Positions 7,090 to 14,977 of a stretch of 29,493 bases of DNA are shown here, one piece after another; within the stretch, counting starts at the first letter, position 1, and every line of letters starts with the position of its first letter. The stretch is from assembly GCA_040509755.1 (NCBI GenBank), contig JBEVKF010000160.1, forward strand, positions 1 through 29,493, given 5' to 3'. Made by a program: the position numbers and the translations under genes. The notes under the pieces were generated by a model. The model saw nothing but the letters and a program-made list of their open reading frames with translations, did no database searches and was not told the origin of the DNA. This DNA is from JACVRW01 sp040509755. GTDB taxonomy: Bacteria > Actinomycetota > Thermoleophilia > Solirubrobacterales > Thermoleophilaceae.

Positions 7090-8085
7090 GTGCCTCGCGA
7101 ACCGCTTTTCGACGGCCACGGCCGCTGCATCACCGACCTCCGGGTGTCGGTCACCGACCGCTGCAACTTCCGCTGCCAGTACTGCATGCCGGCCGAGGGA
7201 CTGCCGTGGCTCGAGCGCGGCGACATCCTGAGCTTCGAGGAGATCGAGCGCCTCGTGCGCGTGCTGGCGGAGATGGGCGTGAGCGACCTGCGCCTCACCG
7301 GAGGGGAGCCGCTGGTCCGCCGCGACTTCCCGAAGCTGGTGTCGATGCTCGCAGCGGTGCCCGGAATCAAGGATCTCTCACTCACCACCAATGGCTACCT
7401 GCTCGAGCGCCAGGCGGCGGCGCTGGTCGAGGCGGGAGTCAATCGCGTGAACGTGTCGATCGACTCGCTCCAGCGCGATCGCTTCTTCCAGCAGACGCGG
7501 CGCGACTCCCTGCCCCAGGTGCTTCGCGGCCTCGAGGCAATCGCTGAGCATCCCGAGGTGCGCCCGGTCAAGGTGAACGCGGTCGCGTTGCGCGACTTCA
7601 CCGAGCAGGAGGCGCTGCCGTTCGCGGAGTTCGCCCGCTCCACGAGCTTCCAGGTGCGCTTCATCGAGTTCATGCCGCTCGACGGCGACCAGGCCTGGAG
7701 TCCCGACCAGGTGCTCACCGGCGACGAGATCAGGGCGATCATCGACCGCGTGTACCCACTCGAGGAGGTGCCACGCGAGCCGCACGCAACCGCGCGCGTG
7801 TTCCGCTTCGCAGACGGCCAGGGCGAGGTTGGCTTCATCAACCCGGTCTCCGAGCCCTTCTGCGCGGACTGCAACCGGATCCGGCTGACCGCCGACGGCA
7901 AGCTGCGCACCTGCCTCTTCTCCATGCACGAGACAGATCTGCGCGAGGTCCTGCGCACCGGAGCGTCGAGCGACGTGCTGGAGACGGTCATCCGCGACGC
8001 CGTCTGGCGCAAGGAGCTGAAGCACCGGGTCGGCGAACCGGGCTTCCGCCAGCCGGCGCGGACGATGTCCGCGATCGGTGGCTGA
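7090..8085 (+). CDS. moaA: GTP 3',8-cyclase MoaA
   Basis: Radical-SAM enzyme of molybdenum cofactor biosynthesis, converting GTP to 3',8-cyclo-7,8-dihydro-GTP. The N-terminal [4Fe-4S] motif is C25-x3-C29-x2-C32 (DRCNFRCQYC). The second cluster motif is C258-x2-C261-x13-C275, the exact MoaA spacing. The GGEP motif follows LRLTG, and the C-terminus ends in the Gly-Gly pair needed for activity in known MoaA. Length is 331 residues, normal for the family. The start is GTG at 7090, 8 nt after a TACCCT -10, with no Shine-Dalgarno. No moaC or other moa gene is adjacent; instead two unknown genes follow with overlapping starts, suggesting one operon. Confidence 0.95.
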   Translation: MPREPLFDGHGRCITDLRVSVTDRCNFRCQYCMPAEGLPWLERGDILSFEEIERLVRVLAEMGVSDLRLTGGEPLVRRDFPKLVSMLAAVPGIKDLSLTTNGYLLERQAAALVEAGVNRVNVSIDSLQRDRFFQQTRRDSLPQVLRGLEAIAEHPEVRPVKVNAVALRDFTEQEALPFAEFARSTSFQVRFIEFMPLDGDQAWSPDQVLTGDEIRAIIDRVYPLEEVPREPHATARVFRFADGQGEVGFINPVSEPFCADCNRIRLTADGKLRTCLFSMHETDLREVLRTGASSDVLETVIRDAVWRKELKHRVGEPGFRQPARTMSAIGG

Positions 8086-8437
8086 GGCGGGGAGCAGCCG
8101 GAGGTACACGGTCACCATTCGCAGCAAGGCGAAGGTGCGCAAGGAACGACACGAGGGGCTCGCCGCAGCGCTCGACGCCGTAGAGCGGGTCGGGCGGGAG
8201 CTCTCGAACGGCGCGGGCGCGAGTCCGGCCGGCGGCACGCTGATCCGCAGGATCGAGCCGGTGAAGCAGGTCGTCGGCCGGATCGAGGTGTCGGGCCCGG
8301 GCCGGCTGCGCGCGGGGGTGGACGTTCGCGGCGACGGCTCGAGCGAGGCGTTCATTGGGAGGTTGCGGCGCACCCTGGTCGAGCAGCGGCGCAGCGAGAG
8401 CCCCTACAACGCCCTGCGCAGGGAGCTGCTGCCTTGA
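8078..8437 (+). CDS. Unknown protein translationally coupled to moaA
   Basis: A 119-residue basic protein of unrecognised family. The GTG start at 8078 lies inside the last codons of moaA (8-nt overlap), which implies coupled translation. The sequence begins with an Arg/Lys-rich strand (RRYTVTIRSKAKVRKER), has a predicted helix (AAALDAVERVGREL), and then alternating beta-type segments with VGRIEVSGPGRLRAGVDVRG. No signal peptide or membrane segment. It overlaps the next gene by four bases. Position suggests a role alongside moaA or simply co-transcription; sequence alone does not tell. Confidence 0.7.
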   Translation: MAEAGSSRRYTVTIRSKAKVRKERHEGLAAALDAVERVGRELSNGAGASPAGGTLIRRIEPVKQVVGRIEVSGPGRLRAGVDVRGDGSSEAFIGRLRRTLVEQRRSESPYNALRRELLP

Positions 8438-8721
8438 AGCGCTGGCGCGTCCCGCTGCCGCGCGGCGCCGAGCCGCCGTACCGGGTGTTCCTGAACGGCG
8501 TGCCCCAGAAGCAGGGCAGCGACTACGAGGTTCTCGGCGGAGAGCTCCACTTCACCCAGCCGCTGGAGAAGGAGCGGCTCGGCGTCGGCCGCTGGACGGC
8601 GATGTTCCTCGGTCTCTGGGGTTCCTACGGAAAGAACGACCAGGTCGACGTGCAGTACCGCCTGGCCGGGCGCGACGTGCACGCGACCGGGCTCGACATC
8701 CTCCCGCCCGAGCCCGACTGA
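8434..8721 (+). CDS. Unknown 95-residue beta-rich protein
   Basis: Starts with TTG at 8434 overlapping the stop of the preceding gene in the four bases TTGA, so it is probably translated by coupling. The protein has aromatic, beta-strand-like sequence: YRVFLNGVPQKQGSDYEV, GELHFTQPL and then WTAMFLGLWGSYGKNDQVDVQYR. The NGxxxxxGxDYxV pattern recalls small beta modules in phage tail or surface proteins, but the match is too short to assign. No signal peptide. It is the last gene of the moaA unit; a short hairpin follows. Function unknown. Confidence 0.7.
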   Translation: MKRWRVPLPRGAEPPYRVFLNGVPQKQGSDYEVLGGELHFTQPLEKERLGVGRWTAMFLGLWGSYGKNDQVDVQYRLAGRDVHATGLDILPPEPD

Positions 8722-8727
8722 ACCTCG

Positions 8728-8743
8728 CGCGCCGCTCGGCGCG
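8728..8743 (+). terminator. Weak hairpin after the moaA unit
   Basis: CGCGCC / GGCGCG stem with a 4-nt loop (GCTC), beginning 7 nt after the stop at 8721. No U-tract. In such GC-rich DNA this could be chance. Confidence 0.3.
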
Positions 8744-8783
8744 AACTGCCTGGCAACGACCCCTCAACGAACGGGAGGACTCG

Positions 8784-10139
8784 ATGTCAAGGAGACATCT
8801 CCGGAGGGTCGCGGTCGCGCTTGCGTGCGCGTCGGCGGCCGCAACCGCAACGGCGACACCCGCGCTCGCGGACGAGACGGCGGTGGGTCTGTCCACCGAC
8901 AGCCCCAGCACGCTGGTCACCTTCGGCGTAACAACCCCGGGCTCGGCGCAGACCGCCGCCATCACGTTCCCGCTGGCCGCGACTGACACCGATCTGGTGG
9001 GACTCGACTATCGCCCTCGATCGAACCAGCTCTATGCATACGGCCGCCTCGGGACGCTCTACGTTCTGACTCCGCCCGCGATGGCCGGTGGCGCCTGGAC
9101 CGCCGTGCAGGTCAGCGCAGGATTGGGCGCCTTCCCGGCCGCCAGTGACACGGGTCTCGACGTCAACCCGGCCGCCGACGCGGTGCGTGTGGTCAACGAG
9201 GCCAACGAGAATTACCGCTTCAACCCGCTCAACGGCAACGGCGGGGCGGGAACGGCGGCGGGCGGCAAGGACTCCGCGCTCAATCCCGGCGACCCGAACG
9301 TCGTGGCCGCCGCCTACACGAACAACTTCGACGGCACTCCCGCCACCGAGCTGTTCGACATCGACTCTGGCTCGGACATGCTGTTTCGCCAGAACCCGCC
9401 CAACTCGGGAACGCTCGAGCCGCGCGGCATGCTCGGCGTGAACGCGACCGACAACGCCGGCTTCGACATCGCCCAGGGGTCGAAGGTCGCCTACGCGGCG
9501 CTCGAGCTCGCGGGCACCCCCGGCAGCTCCATGCTGCACACGGTCAACCTCGCCAACGGCCTGGCCACCCCCGTCGGCGCGATCGGAGGCGGTGAGGTGA
9601 TCGAGTCGCTGTCGGTGGTGCCGGCATCGGTGATCGCCTTCTCCGTGGAGGCATCCGCGGCGAGCGAGAGCGCGGGCCAGGCGCAGGTTGCGGTCGTGCG
9701 CTCCGGGCCGGAGAACCGGACGGCCACGGTCGACTACTCGAGCTCGAACGGCGCCGGGAGCGGCACGCTGGCCTTCGACCCCGGTCAGACGACCAAGGTC
9801 ATCTCGGTCCCGGTCGCGGGCGACACGCGCGACGAGGCCGACGAGAAGGTCACGCTCACGCTCTCCAACGCCGGCGCGAACGCACTCGTCGGCGGGCAGG
9901 GCACGACGACGCTCACGATCGTCGACGACGACGACAAGCCCGCGGCGGCCAAGCCGAACCGCGTCGGCTCGTCACTGCGACTCGGCCGGCGGGCGCTCGA
10001 CCGGGTGACCGTCAGCCTGGACGCGGGCGGCAGGGGCCGCGGCACGATCGAGCTCTCGCGCTCGGACCGGCGGGCGCTCGCGCGGGCGCTGGCCCAGGGT
10101 GACGCAAGGTCGCTTTCGCTTCGGGTGCGGGTGCGCTGA
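8784..10139 (+). CDS. Exported DUF4394 / Calx-beta protein
   Basis: A 451-residue exported protein. Residues 1 to about 31 form a signal peptide (basic MSRRHLRR, Ala-rich core, probable cleavage after PALA). Residues about 35-280 match the DUF4394 pattern, a beta-propeller-like domain (GLDYRPRSNQLYAYG, NPAADAVRVVNEANENYRFN). Residues about 290-390 form a Calx-beta domain (SAGQAQVAVVRSG, DEADEKVTLTLSNAG, ending IVDDDD), a calcium-binding immunoglobulin-like fold. The last 60 residues are Arg-rich and beta-like, ending LRVRVR. GGGAGG precedes the ATG by about 6 nt. The ECF sigma factor starts 46 bp downstream, so this surface protein may be under that sigma or signal to its anti-sigma; this is inference. 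Confidence 0.85.
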   Translation: MSRRHLRRVAVALACASAAATATATPALADETAVGLSTDSPSTLVTFGVTTPGSAQTAAITFPLAATDTDLVGLDYRPRSNQLYAYGRLGTLYVLTPPAMAGGAWTAVQVSAGLGAFPAASDTGLDVNPAADAVRVVNEANENYRFNPLNGNGGAGTAAGGKDSALNPGDPNVVAAAYTNNFDGTPATELFDIDSGSDMLFRQNPPNSGTLEPRGMLGVNATDNAGFDIAQGSKVAYAALELAGTPGSSMLHTVNLANGLATPVGAIGGGEVIESLSVVPASVIAFSVEASAASESAGQAQVAVVRSGPENRTATVDYSSSNGAGSGTLAFDPGQTTKVISVPVAGDTRDEADEKVTLTLSNAGANALVGGQGTTTLTIVDDDDKPAAAKPNRVGSSLRLGRRALDRVTVSLDAGGRGRGTIELSRSDRRALARALAQGDARSLSLRVRVR

Positions 10140-10185
10140 ACCAAACAGCGGTTGTCCTGCGAAGAAGAGTGCGGGACCCGCACGG

Positions 10186-10755
10186 ATGCAGACCAACGCC
10201 ATCACCGCTGCCACTACGACCGAGGAGGAGGCGCTCCTCCTCGGTCGCGTGGCGGCCGGTGACACCGAGGAGCCGCTGGTGGACCTCTACCGCCGCTACG
10301 GCTCGCGCCTCTACGGCCTCGGCGTGAGGCTGCTGGGAGACCACGGCATGGCGGAGGAGATGGTGCAGGAGACCTTCGTGCGCCTCTGGCGAAGCGCGCC
10401 CCGCTTCGACCTCGAGCGGGGCAGCGTGCGCGCCTTCGTTTTCACGATCGGCCGGCGGGTGGCGGTCGACCTGCTGCGGCGCTCGGCGTCGCGCCCGCTG
10501 CTCTCCCAGGAGCACATCGAGCTGGTGGACGACCGCTCCTTCGACTCGCTCTTGTTGAGCCTCGACGTCCGCGACGCCCTCGGGGCGCTCTCGTCCAAGC
10601 ACCGTGACGTGCTCGAGCTGATGTTGGAGGAGGATCTTGGGCAGGCGGACATCGCCGCGCGGCTGGGAATTCCGCTCGGTACCGTCAAGACGCGGACGTT
10701 CTACGGCCTGCGTGCGCTGCGCCTGGAGCTCGAGGAACGAGGACTTCTTGCCTGA
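10186..10755 (+). CDS. ECF-family RNA polymerase sigma factor (SigK-like)
   Basis: A 189-residue ECF sigma factor that redirects RNA polymerase to stress or envelope promoters. Region 2 spans about residues 32-100 (LYRRYGSRLYGLGVRLLG, AEEMVQETFVRLWR, FTIGRRVAVDLLRR). Region 4 is near the C-terminus (LSSKHRDVLELM, then the helix-turn-helix DIAARLGIPLGTVKTR). ATG 10186 gives normal family length. The downstream gene starts inside the last codons and encodes a membrane anti-sigma factor, the classic sigma/anti-sigma pair. The pairing with an RskA-like partner points to the SigK group. Targets are not known; the DUF4394/Calx-beta gene just upstream is a candidate. Confidence 0.93.
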   Translation: MQTNAITAATTTEEEALLLGRVAAGDTEEPLVDLYRRYGSRLYGLGVRLLGDHGMAEEMVQETFVRLWRSAPRFDLERGSVRAFVFTIGRRVAVDLLRRSASRPLLSQEHIELVDDRSFDSLLLSLDVRDALGALSSKHRDVLELMLEEDLGQADIAARLGIPLGTVKTRTFYGLRALRLELEERGLLA

Positions 10756-11473
10756 CCGAATCGACATCCACGTGGACCTCGGCGCCTATCTGCTGGGGAA
10801 GCTCGACGCCGGCGAGCGCGCGCGGGTCGAGGAGCACCTGGCCGAGTGCGCGGCCTGCCGCGCGGCGGCGGCCGAGCTCGAGGGCACGGCCGGTCTGCTC
10901 TCCCGCGCCGCCGCCCCGGTGGTGCCGCCGCCCGGCCTGGAGGAGCGCACGCTGCGCGCCGTGCGCGGGGCCGCGGGGGTCGCGCCGCCCGCGCCCGCGC
11001 CCCGGCCCCGGCGCCGCGGGCTGTCGCTGCGCTCCGGCCGCCTTGCCCTAGCCGGCGGGCTCGCGGCGCTGCTGGGTGCCGCGGTCTTCGCAGGCACGCA
11101 GATCGAAGGCGACGAGCTCCCCGGCTCGCTGGAGCTGCGGGCCACTCTCAGCTCGCCGGCGGGGACCAGCGCCTCGGCCACGGTGCGGGAGACGGGCGTC
11201 GGGCGGGTGATCGACTTCCGTACCGACGAGCTTCCGATCCTGCCCAAGGGCGAGTACTACGAGCTCTGGTTCGTGGGGCCCGGCGACCGCCCCGGGCGGG
11301 TGAACAGGATCTCGGCCGGCACCTTCCATCCCGATGCTCAGGGCCGCTCGAACGTGCGCTTCGCCGCAGCTGTCGACCCCGCCAAGTACCCGGGTCTGGC
11401 CGTGACGGCGGAGCCGGGTGACGGCGATCCCGCGCCCTCGCGGCCGGACGTCATGCGCTCCCCACAACCTTGA
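10748..11473 (+). CDS. Membrane anti-sigma factor, RskA-like
   Basis: A 241-residue anti-sigma factor. The N-terminal anti-sigma domain carries a zinc-binding motif H30-x3-C34-x2-C37 (EEHLAECAAC). A Pro/Ala/Arg linker leads to one transmembrane helix at about residues 98-117, and the outside domain (about 125-241) matches the RskA C-terminal pattern (PILPKGEYYELWFVGP, GTFHPDAQG). The likely start is TTG at 10748, inside the end of the sigma gene; a GAGGA lies just upstream. It should hold the sigma factor at the membrane and release it after regulated proteolysis, as known for RskA. The stop abuts the palindrome that precedes metF. Confidence 0.88.
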   Translation: MPDRIDIHVDLGAYLLGKLDAGERARVEEHLAECAACRAAAAELEGTAGLLSRAAAPVVPPPGLEERTLRAVRGAAGVAPPAPAPRPRRRGLSLRSGRLALAGGLAALLGAAVFAGTQIEGDELPGSLELRATLSSPAGTSASATVRETGVGRVIDFRTDELPILPKGEYYELWFVGPGDRPGRVNRISAGTFHPDAQGRSNVRFAAAVDPAKYPGLAVTAEPGDGDPAPSRPDVMRSPQP

Positions 11474-11497
11474 CACGATCGTGTTAGGGTTTGTGCC
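11473..11497 (+). promoter_or_regulatory. metF leaderless promoter with 12-bp palindrome
   Basis: The perfect palindrome ACACGATCGTGT (11473-11484) directly abuts a TAGGGT -10 (11485-11490), which ends 7 nt before the metF ATG. The palindrome would lie in the spacer between -35 and -10, a classic repressor position. There is no convincing -35 at normal spacing. Confidence 0.55.
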
Positions 11498-12394
11498 ATG
11501 CGCATCGCCGAGATGCTCGACGACCACCGCCCGGTCTTCTCGTTCGAGTTCTTTCCCCCAAAGACAGACGATGGCCAGCGGACGCTCGAGGCCACCCTGG
11601 AGGTCCTCAAGGACGACGGTCCCGATTACGTCTCGATCACCTACGGAGCGGGCGGCAGCACACGCAACGCGACCGTCGAGCTCACGCGCTGGATCAAGCA
11701 GGGCCTTGGCATCGAGGCGATGGCCCACCTCTCCTGCGTGGGCGAGCCGAAGGAGCGCCTGGTCGAGATCCTCGGGCAGGTCCAGGCAGCGGGCGTAGAG
11801 AACGTCCTCGCCCTGCGCGGCGATCCGCCGCGCGGCCAGTCCGAGTGGCAGCCGCACCCCGGCGGCCTGCAGTACTCGGTCGAGCTGATCCGGCTGATCC
11901 GTGAGCAGTTCGACTTCTGCGTCGGCGCCGCGTGCTTTCCGGAGATCCATCCCGACGCCCCCGATCGCCGCAGCGACCTCGGCTACGCGCTCGCCAAGCA
12001 GGAAGCCGGCGTGGGCTTTCTGATCACCCAGCTGTTCTTCGACAACGACCGCTACTTCGAGTTCGTCGAGGAGGCCCGCGAGGAGGGCATCAGCGTCCCG
12101 ATCATTCCCGGGATCATGCCGATCACCAACTACGGCCAGATCAAGCGCTTCACCGAGATGTGCGGCGCCTCGATCCCCGATGACCTCGAACGGCAGCTGA
12201 CCAGGCGCGCCGACGACCCGGAAGCGGTTGCGGAGCTTGGAGTCGCCTACGCGACTCTCCAGTGCTCCGATCTCCTGGCGCGCGGCGCGCCCGGCATCCA
12301 CTTCTACACCCTGAACCGCTCGCCGGCAACCCGGGCGATCCTGGCCGCCCTGCGCGCCGCGCACCCCTGGACGCGCGCGCAGGCGACGGTCTAG
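11498..12394 (+). CDS. metF: Methylenetetrahydrofolate reductase
   Basis: FAD-dependent enzyme that reduces 5,10-methylene-THF to 5-methyl-THF, feeding methionine synthesis. It is 298 residues, the usual bacterial length. The family start FSFEFFPPKT carries the catalytic Glu (E17, equivalent to Glu28 of the E. coli enzyme). The LALRGDPP segment with its conserved Asp and the later FLITQLFFDN and PIIPGIMPI motifs are present. The ATG at 11498 lies 7 nt after a TAGGGT -10 and there is no Shine-Dalgarno, so the mRNA looks leaderless. A palindrome overlaps the promoter. The 3' end overlaps the convergent hydrolase gene by 4 bp. Confidence 0.95.
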   Translation: MRIAEMLDDHRPVFSFEFFPPKTDDGQRTLEATLEVLKDDGPDYVSITYGAGGSTRNATVELTRWIKQGLGIEAMAHLSCVGEPKERLVEILGQVQAAGVENVLALRGDPPRGQSEWQPHPGGLQYSVELIRLIREQFDFCVGAACFPEIHPDAPDRRSDLGYALAKQEAGVGFLITQLFFDNDRYFEFVEEAREEGISVPIIPGIMPITNYGQIKRFTEMCGASIPDDLERQLTRRADDPEAVAELGVAYATLQCSDLLARGAPGIHFYTLNRSPATRAILAALRAAHPWTRAQATV

Positions 12395-13389
12395 GCCGCG
12401 AGCGCCCAGCGCTCGGGGTCGGTGTCCTCGAGCCGGCCGACCTCGCCGAGCTGCTCGAGGTGGCGCAGGTAGCAGAGCACCTCGCTGAGGCCCCAGGCGA
12501 TCATCAGCGGCGCGGGCAGCTCGTGGTCGAGGATTTCGGGCACGATCTCGAACGGCGTGCGCGGCCCGGAGGCGAGCGCGTGCCGCACGCGCTCCATGCG
12601 CTCGTGGACCGCACGGCGGTTTGCCTCGGCGAGCGCGCGGGCCTCGCGCACCGGCCGGCCGTGGCCGGCCAGGATCAGCGCAACGTCGAGCTCGTCCACC
12701 ACGTCGAGGCTCGACAGGAACTCGCCGGCGGGATCCGGCGACCAGCCGTAGTCGTAGTAGAGCGAGACGCGGCCGAGCAGGTGGTCGCCCGAGAGCAGCA
12801 GCCGGCGCTCGCGTTGATGGAGCACGACGTGCGAGGGGGCGTGTCCCGGTGTCTCGTAGATCTGCCAGGCGCCGAGATCGGTCTCGACCTCCACCCCCGG
12901 CACCAGATCGCGGTCGGGCATCACCACCTCGGCGATCCCGAACCCCTGGCCGCGGCGAGCCTCCTTGTAGGCCGCAAGCGCGGCGGCCGGCACCCCCGAC
13001 TGGCGCGCGATCTCAAAGCGTCGCTCGAAGGCGAGCTCGGGGTCGCTCGCGGCCTGCGTCGTGTGCGCGTGGTTGGGATGCATCCAGAGCTCGCAGCCCG
13101 CCTCCTGCATGATCGGCGCCGCCATGCCGTAGTGATCTGAGTGCGCGTGCGTGCACACCACCAGGCGCACGTGCTCGATGCGCAGCCCGGCCTGGTCGAG
13201 CGCGAGCTCGAGCTGCCGGAGCGAGCCGGGCTCGTGAAGCCCGGTATCCACGAGCACCACCCCGCTGCCGGCCGCGATCGCGTAGGCGTTGCCGTGCGGG
13301 ACGCCGGGCCAGGGCAGCGGGAGGCGCAGGCGCCAGAGCCCGGGAAGCACCCGGTCGGCCCGCGCGAGCTCTCGCTTTCGCGCGGTCAT
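12391..13389 (-). CDS. Metallo-beta-lactamase-fold hydrolase
   Basis: A 332-residue MBL-fold hydrolase. The zinc motif HAHSDH is at residues 81-86 after VRLVVCT, with later ligands in ETPGHAPSHV, LLSGDHLLG and LAGHGRP. The extra C-terminal helical region (about 250-332), with LSEVLCYLRHLEQLGEV, resembles the winged-helix-like tail of LACTB2-type MBL proteins. Substrate is unknown; members include hydrolases of thioesters, lactones and nucleic acids. The ATG overlaps the stop of the upstream FAD-oxidase gene in an ATGA, implying translational coupling. Ends 4 bp into the convergent metF gene. Confidence 0.88.
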   Translation of the reverse strand: MTARKRELARADRVLPGLWRLRLPLPWPGVPHGNAYAIAAGSGVVLVDTGLHEPGSLRQLELALDQAGLRIEHVRLVVCTHAHSDHYGMAAPIMQEAGCELWMHPNHAHTTQAASDPELAFERRFEIARQSGVPAAALAAYKEARRGQGFGIAEVVMPDRDLVPGVEVETDLGAWQIYETPGHAPSHVVLHQRERRLLLSGDHLLGRVSLYYDYGWSPDPAGEFLSSLDVVDELDVALILAGHGRPVREARALAEANRRAVHERMERVRHALASGPRTPFEIVPEILDHELPAPLMIAWGLSEVLCYLRHLEQLGEVGRLEDTDPERWALAA

Positions 13390-14942
13390 GGGCCGATCAG
13401 GACGCCGGGGTTGAGCATCCCGTGGGGGTCGAGCGCCGCCTTGGCCGCGCTCAGCGCCGCGGCGAACGGGTCGGGGCGCTGGCGGTCATACCAGGGACGG
13501 TGGTCGCGCCCGACCGCGTGGTGGTGGGTGATCGTGCCGCCGGCGGCCGTGATCGCCTCGGATGCGGCCGCCTTGACCTCGTCCCACTGCTCGAGCTCCG
13601 CGCCCCGGCGCGCCGGGGCGAGCACCGTGAAATACGGCGCGGCGCCGTCGGGGTAGGCGTGCGTCAGGCGGCAGGTGACCCGGGCCTCTGCGCCCAGGTG
13701 GCCCGCCGTGGCCTCGCGGACCCCCGCGACGAAGTCCTCGAAGCGGTCCCAGGTGATCGCTGACTCGAACGTCTCGGCCAGGACGCCCGCGGCGATCAGC
13801 GTGTCGCGCAGGTAGGGCGCACGCAGGAAGGTGTCGCGCCAGGCGCCCTCCGACTCGCCGCGTTGCTCGCGCGGCTCGCCGCCGGCCTGGCGGCAGAGCT
13901 CGAGCGCCTGCGCCATGGCCATCTCGAGAGGGCCATGGCCCTCGAAACCCAGCACGAGCAGCGCCCTGCCCGCGGGAGCGGCGCCGGTGAGCCCCGCCTC
14001 GTCCGGGTCGAGCAGGCGGCAGTTCGTCGGGAACAGCCGCGTCTGTGCCAGCGACCGCACGGCTCTGGCGCCGTCCTCGAAAGAGTCGAACAGGACGGCC
14101 GCGGACTCCTTGAAGCGTGGGGCCTCCTGCACGCGCACCCACGCCTCGGTGATGACCCCCAGGATGCCCTCCGAGCCGATCAGCATGCGGTCCGGGCTCG
14201 GCCCCGCGCCCGAGCCGGGCAGCCTCCTGCTCTCCCACGCGCCACGCGGGGTGATCGCCCGAACCGACTCCACGAAGTCGTCGATGTGAGTGTGAAGCGT
14301 GGCGAAGTGCCCGCCTGCGCGCGTGGCGATCCACCCGCCGAGGGTCGAGTACTCGAACGACTGCGGGTAGTGGCGCAGTGTGAGCCCCTGTCGCTTGAGC
14401 TGATCCTCGAGCCGCGGACCGGTAGCGCCGGCCTGGATGCGCGCGGCTCGCGATTTCCGATCGACCTCGAGCACGCGATCCATCGCCTTGAGATCGATGC
14501 TCACGGCGGCGGCCTGGGGGACCCGCGGCTCGACCCCCCCGACCACGCTCGTGCCCCCGCCGAAGGGGATCGCCGCCGCGCCGGCGCCGGCGCACCATTC
14601 GAGTACCTGCTCGAGCTCGCGCTCGTCGCGCGGATGCGCCACGACGTCGGGTGGATGGTCGAAGCGGCCTCGAAAGGCGCGCACCACGTCTCGGTAGGCC
14701 CGACCGTACGAGTGGAGGGCGCGCTCATAGGGGTCGCTGCGGCAGATGCCCGCCAGCGCCGCGGGAGGGTCGAGGCGCGCGGGCGCCAGCCGCACGTCCT
14801 GCAGCGCCACCGGGCGCTCCACTTCGGCCGGGCCGAAGCCGAGGTGCTCGCGAGCCCCGAGCCCCACCTGCTCGACCTCGGCATGCGCGGGCTGCTGGTC
14901 CTCGTGGCCCCAGCCCCAGAACTTTCGCCGTCGCGCGCTCAC
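13386..14942 (-). CDS. FAD-linked oxidase, alkylglycerone-phosphate-synthase-like
   Basis: A 518-residue flavoprotein of the vanillyl-alcohol-oxidase/PCMH family. The FAD-binding part shows the VVAHPRDERELEQVLEWC start, the PFGGGTSVVGG pyrophosphate loop, and the YPQSFEYSTLGGWIATRAGG segment characteristic of alkyl-dihydroxyacetone-phosphate synthase (AGPS) relatives. The C-terminal cap contains THHHAVGRDHRPWYD, resembling the AGPS His cluster, and ends DPHGMLNPGVL. In eukaryotes AGPS makes ether lipids; bacterial relatives are often of unknown substrate. GTG 14942 is chosen because a TAGCCT -10 ends exactly 7 nt before it and an upstream ATG (14993) would overlap the divergent dehydrogenase. 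In an operon with the MBL-fold hydrolase. Confidence 0.85.
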   Translation of the reverse strand: MSARRRKFWGWGHEDQQPAHAEVEQVGLGAREHLGFGPAEVERPVALQDVRLAPARLDPPAALAGICRSDPYERALHSYGRAYRDVVRAFRGRFDHPPDVVAHPRDERELEQVLEWCAGAGAAAIPFGGGTSVVGGVEPRVPQAAAVSIDLKAMDRVLEVDRKSRAARIQAGATGPRLEDQLKRQGLTLRHYPQSFEYSTLGGWIATRAGGHFATLHTHIDDFVESVRAITPRGAWESRRLPGSGAGPSPDRMLIGSEGILGVITEAWVRVQEAPRFKESAAVLFDSFEDGARAVRSLAQTRLFPTNCRLLDPDEAGLTGAAPAGRALLVLGFEGHGPLEMAMAQALELCRQAGGEPREQRGESEGAWRDTFLRAPYLRDTLIAAGVLAETFESAITWDRFEDFVAGVREATAGHLGAEARVTCRLTHAYPDGAAPYFTVLAPARRGAELEQWDEVKAAASEAITAAGGTITHHHAVGRDHRPWYDRQRPDPFAAALSAAKAALDPHGMLNPGVLIGP

Positions 14943-14977
14943 GCCGCCGAGGCTACGGGGTACCCTTGACCAACGGG
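14943..14977. promoter_or_regulatory. Divergent promoter region, FAD oxidase / oxoglutarate dehydrogenase
   Basis: 35 bp between divergent starts. On the minus strand TAGCCT (14955-14950) lies 7 nt before the GTG at 14942. On the plus strand TACCCT (14961-14966) lies 11 nt before the ATG at 14978. The minus side looks leaderless; the plus side would have a leader of only a few bases. Confidence 0.45.

Noticed and set aside
12262..13140. 292-codon plus-strand frame opposite the MBL-fold hydrolase
   Set aside because: The minus-strand product has complete metal motifs; the plus-strand frame has none.
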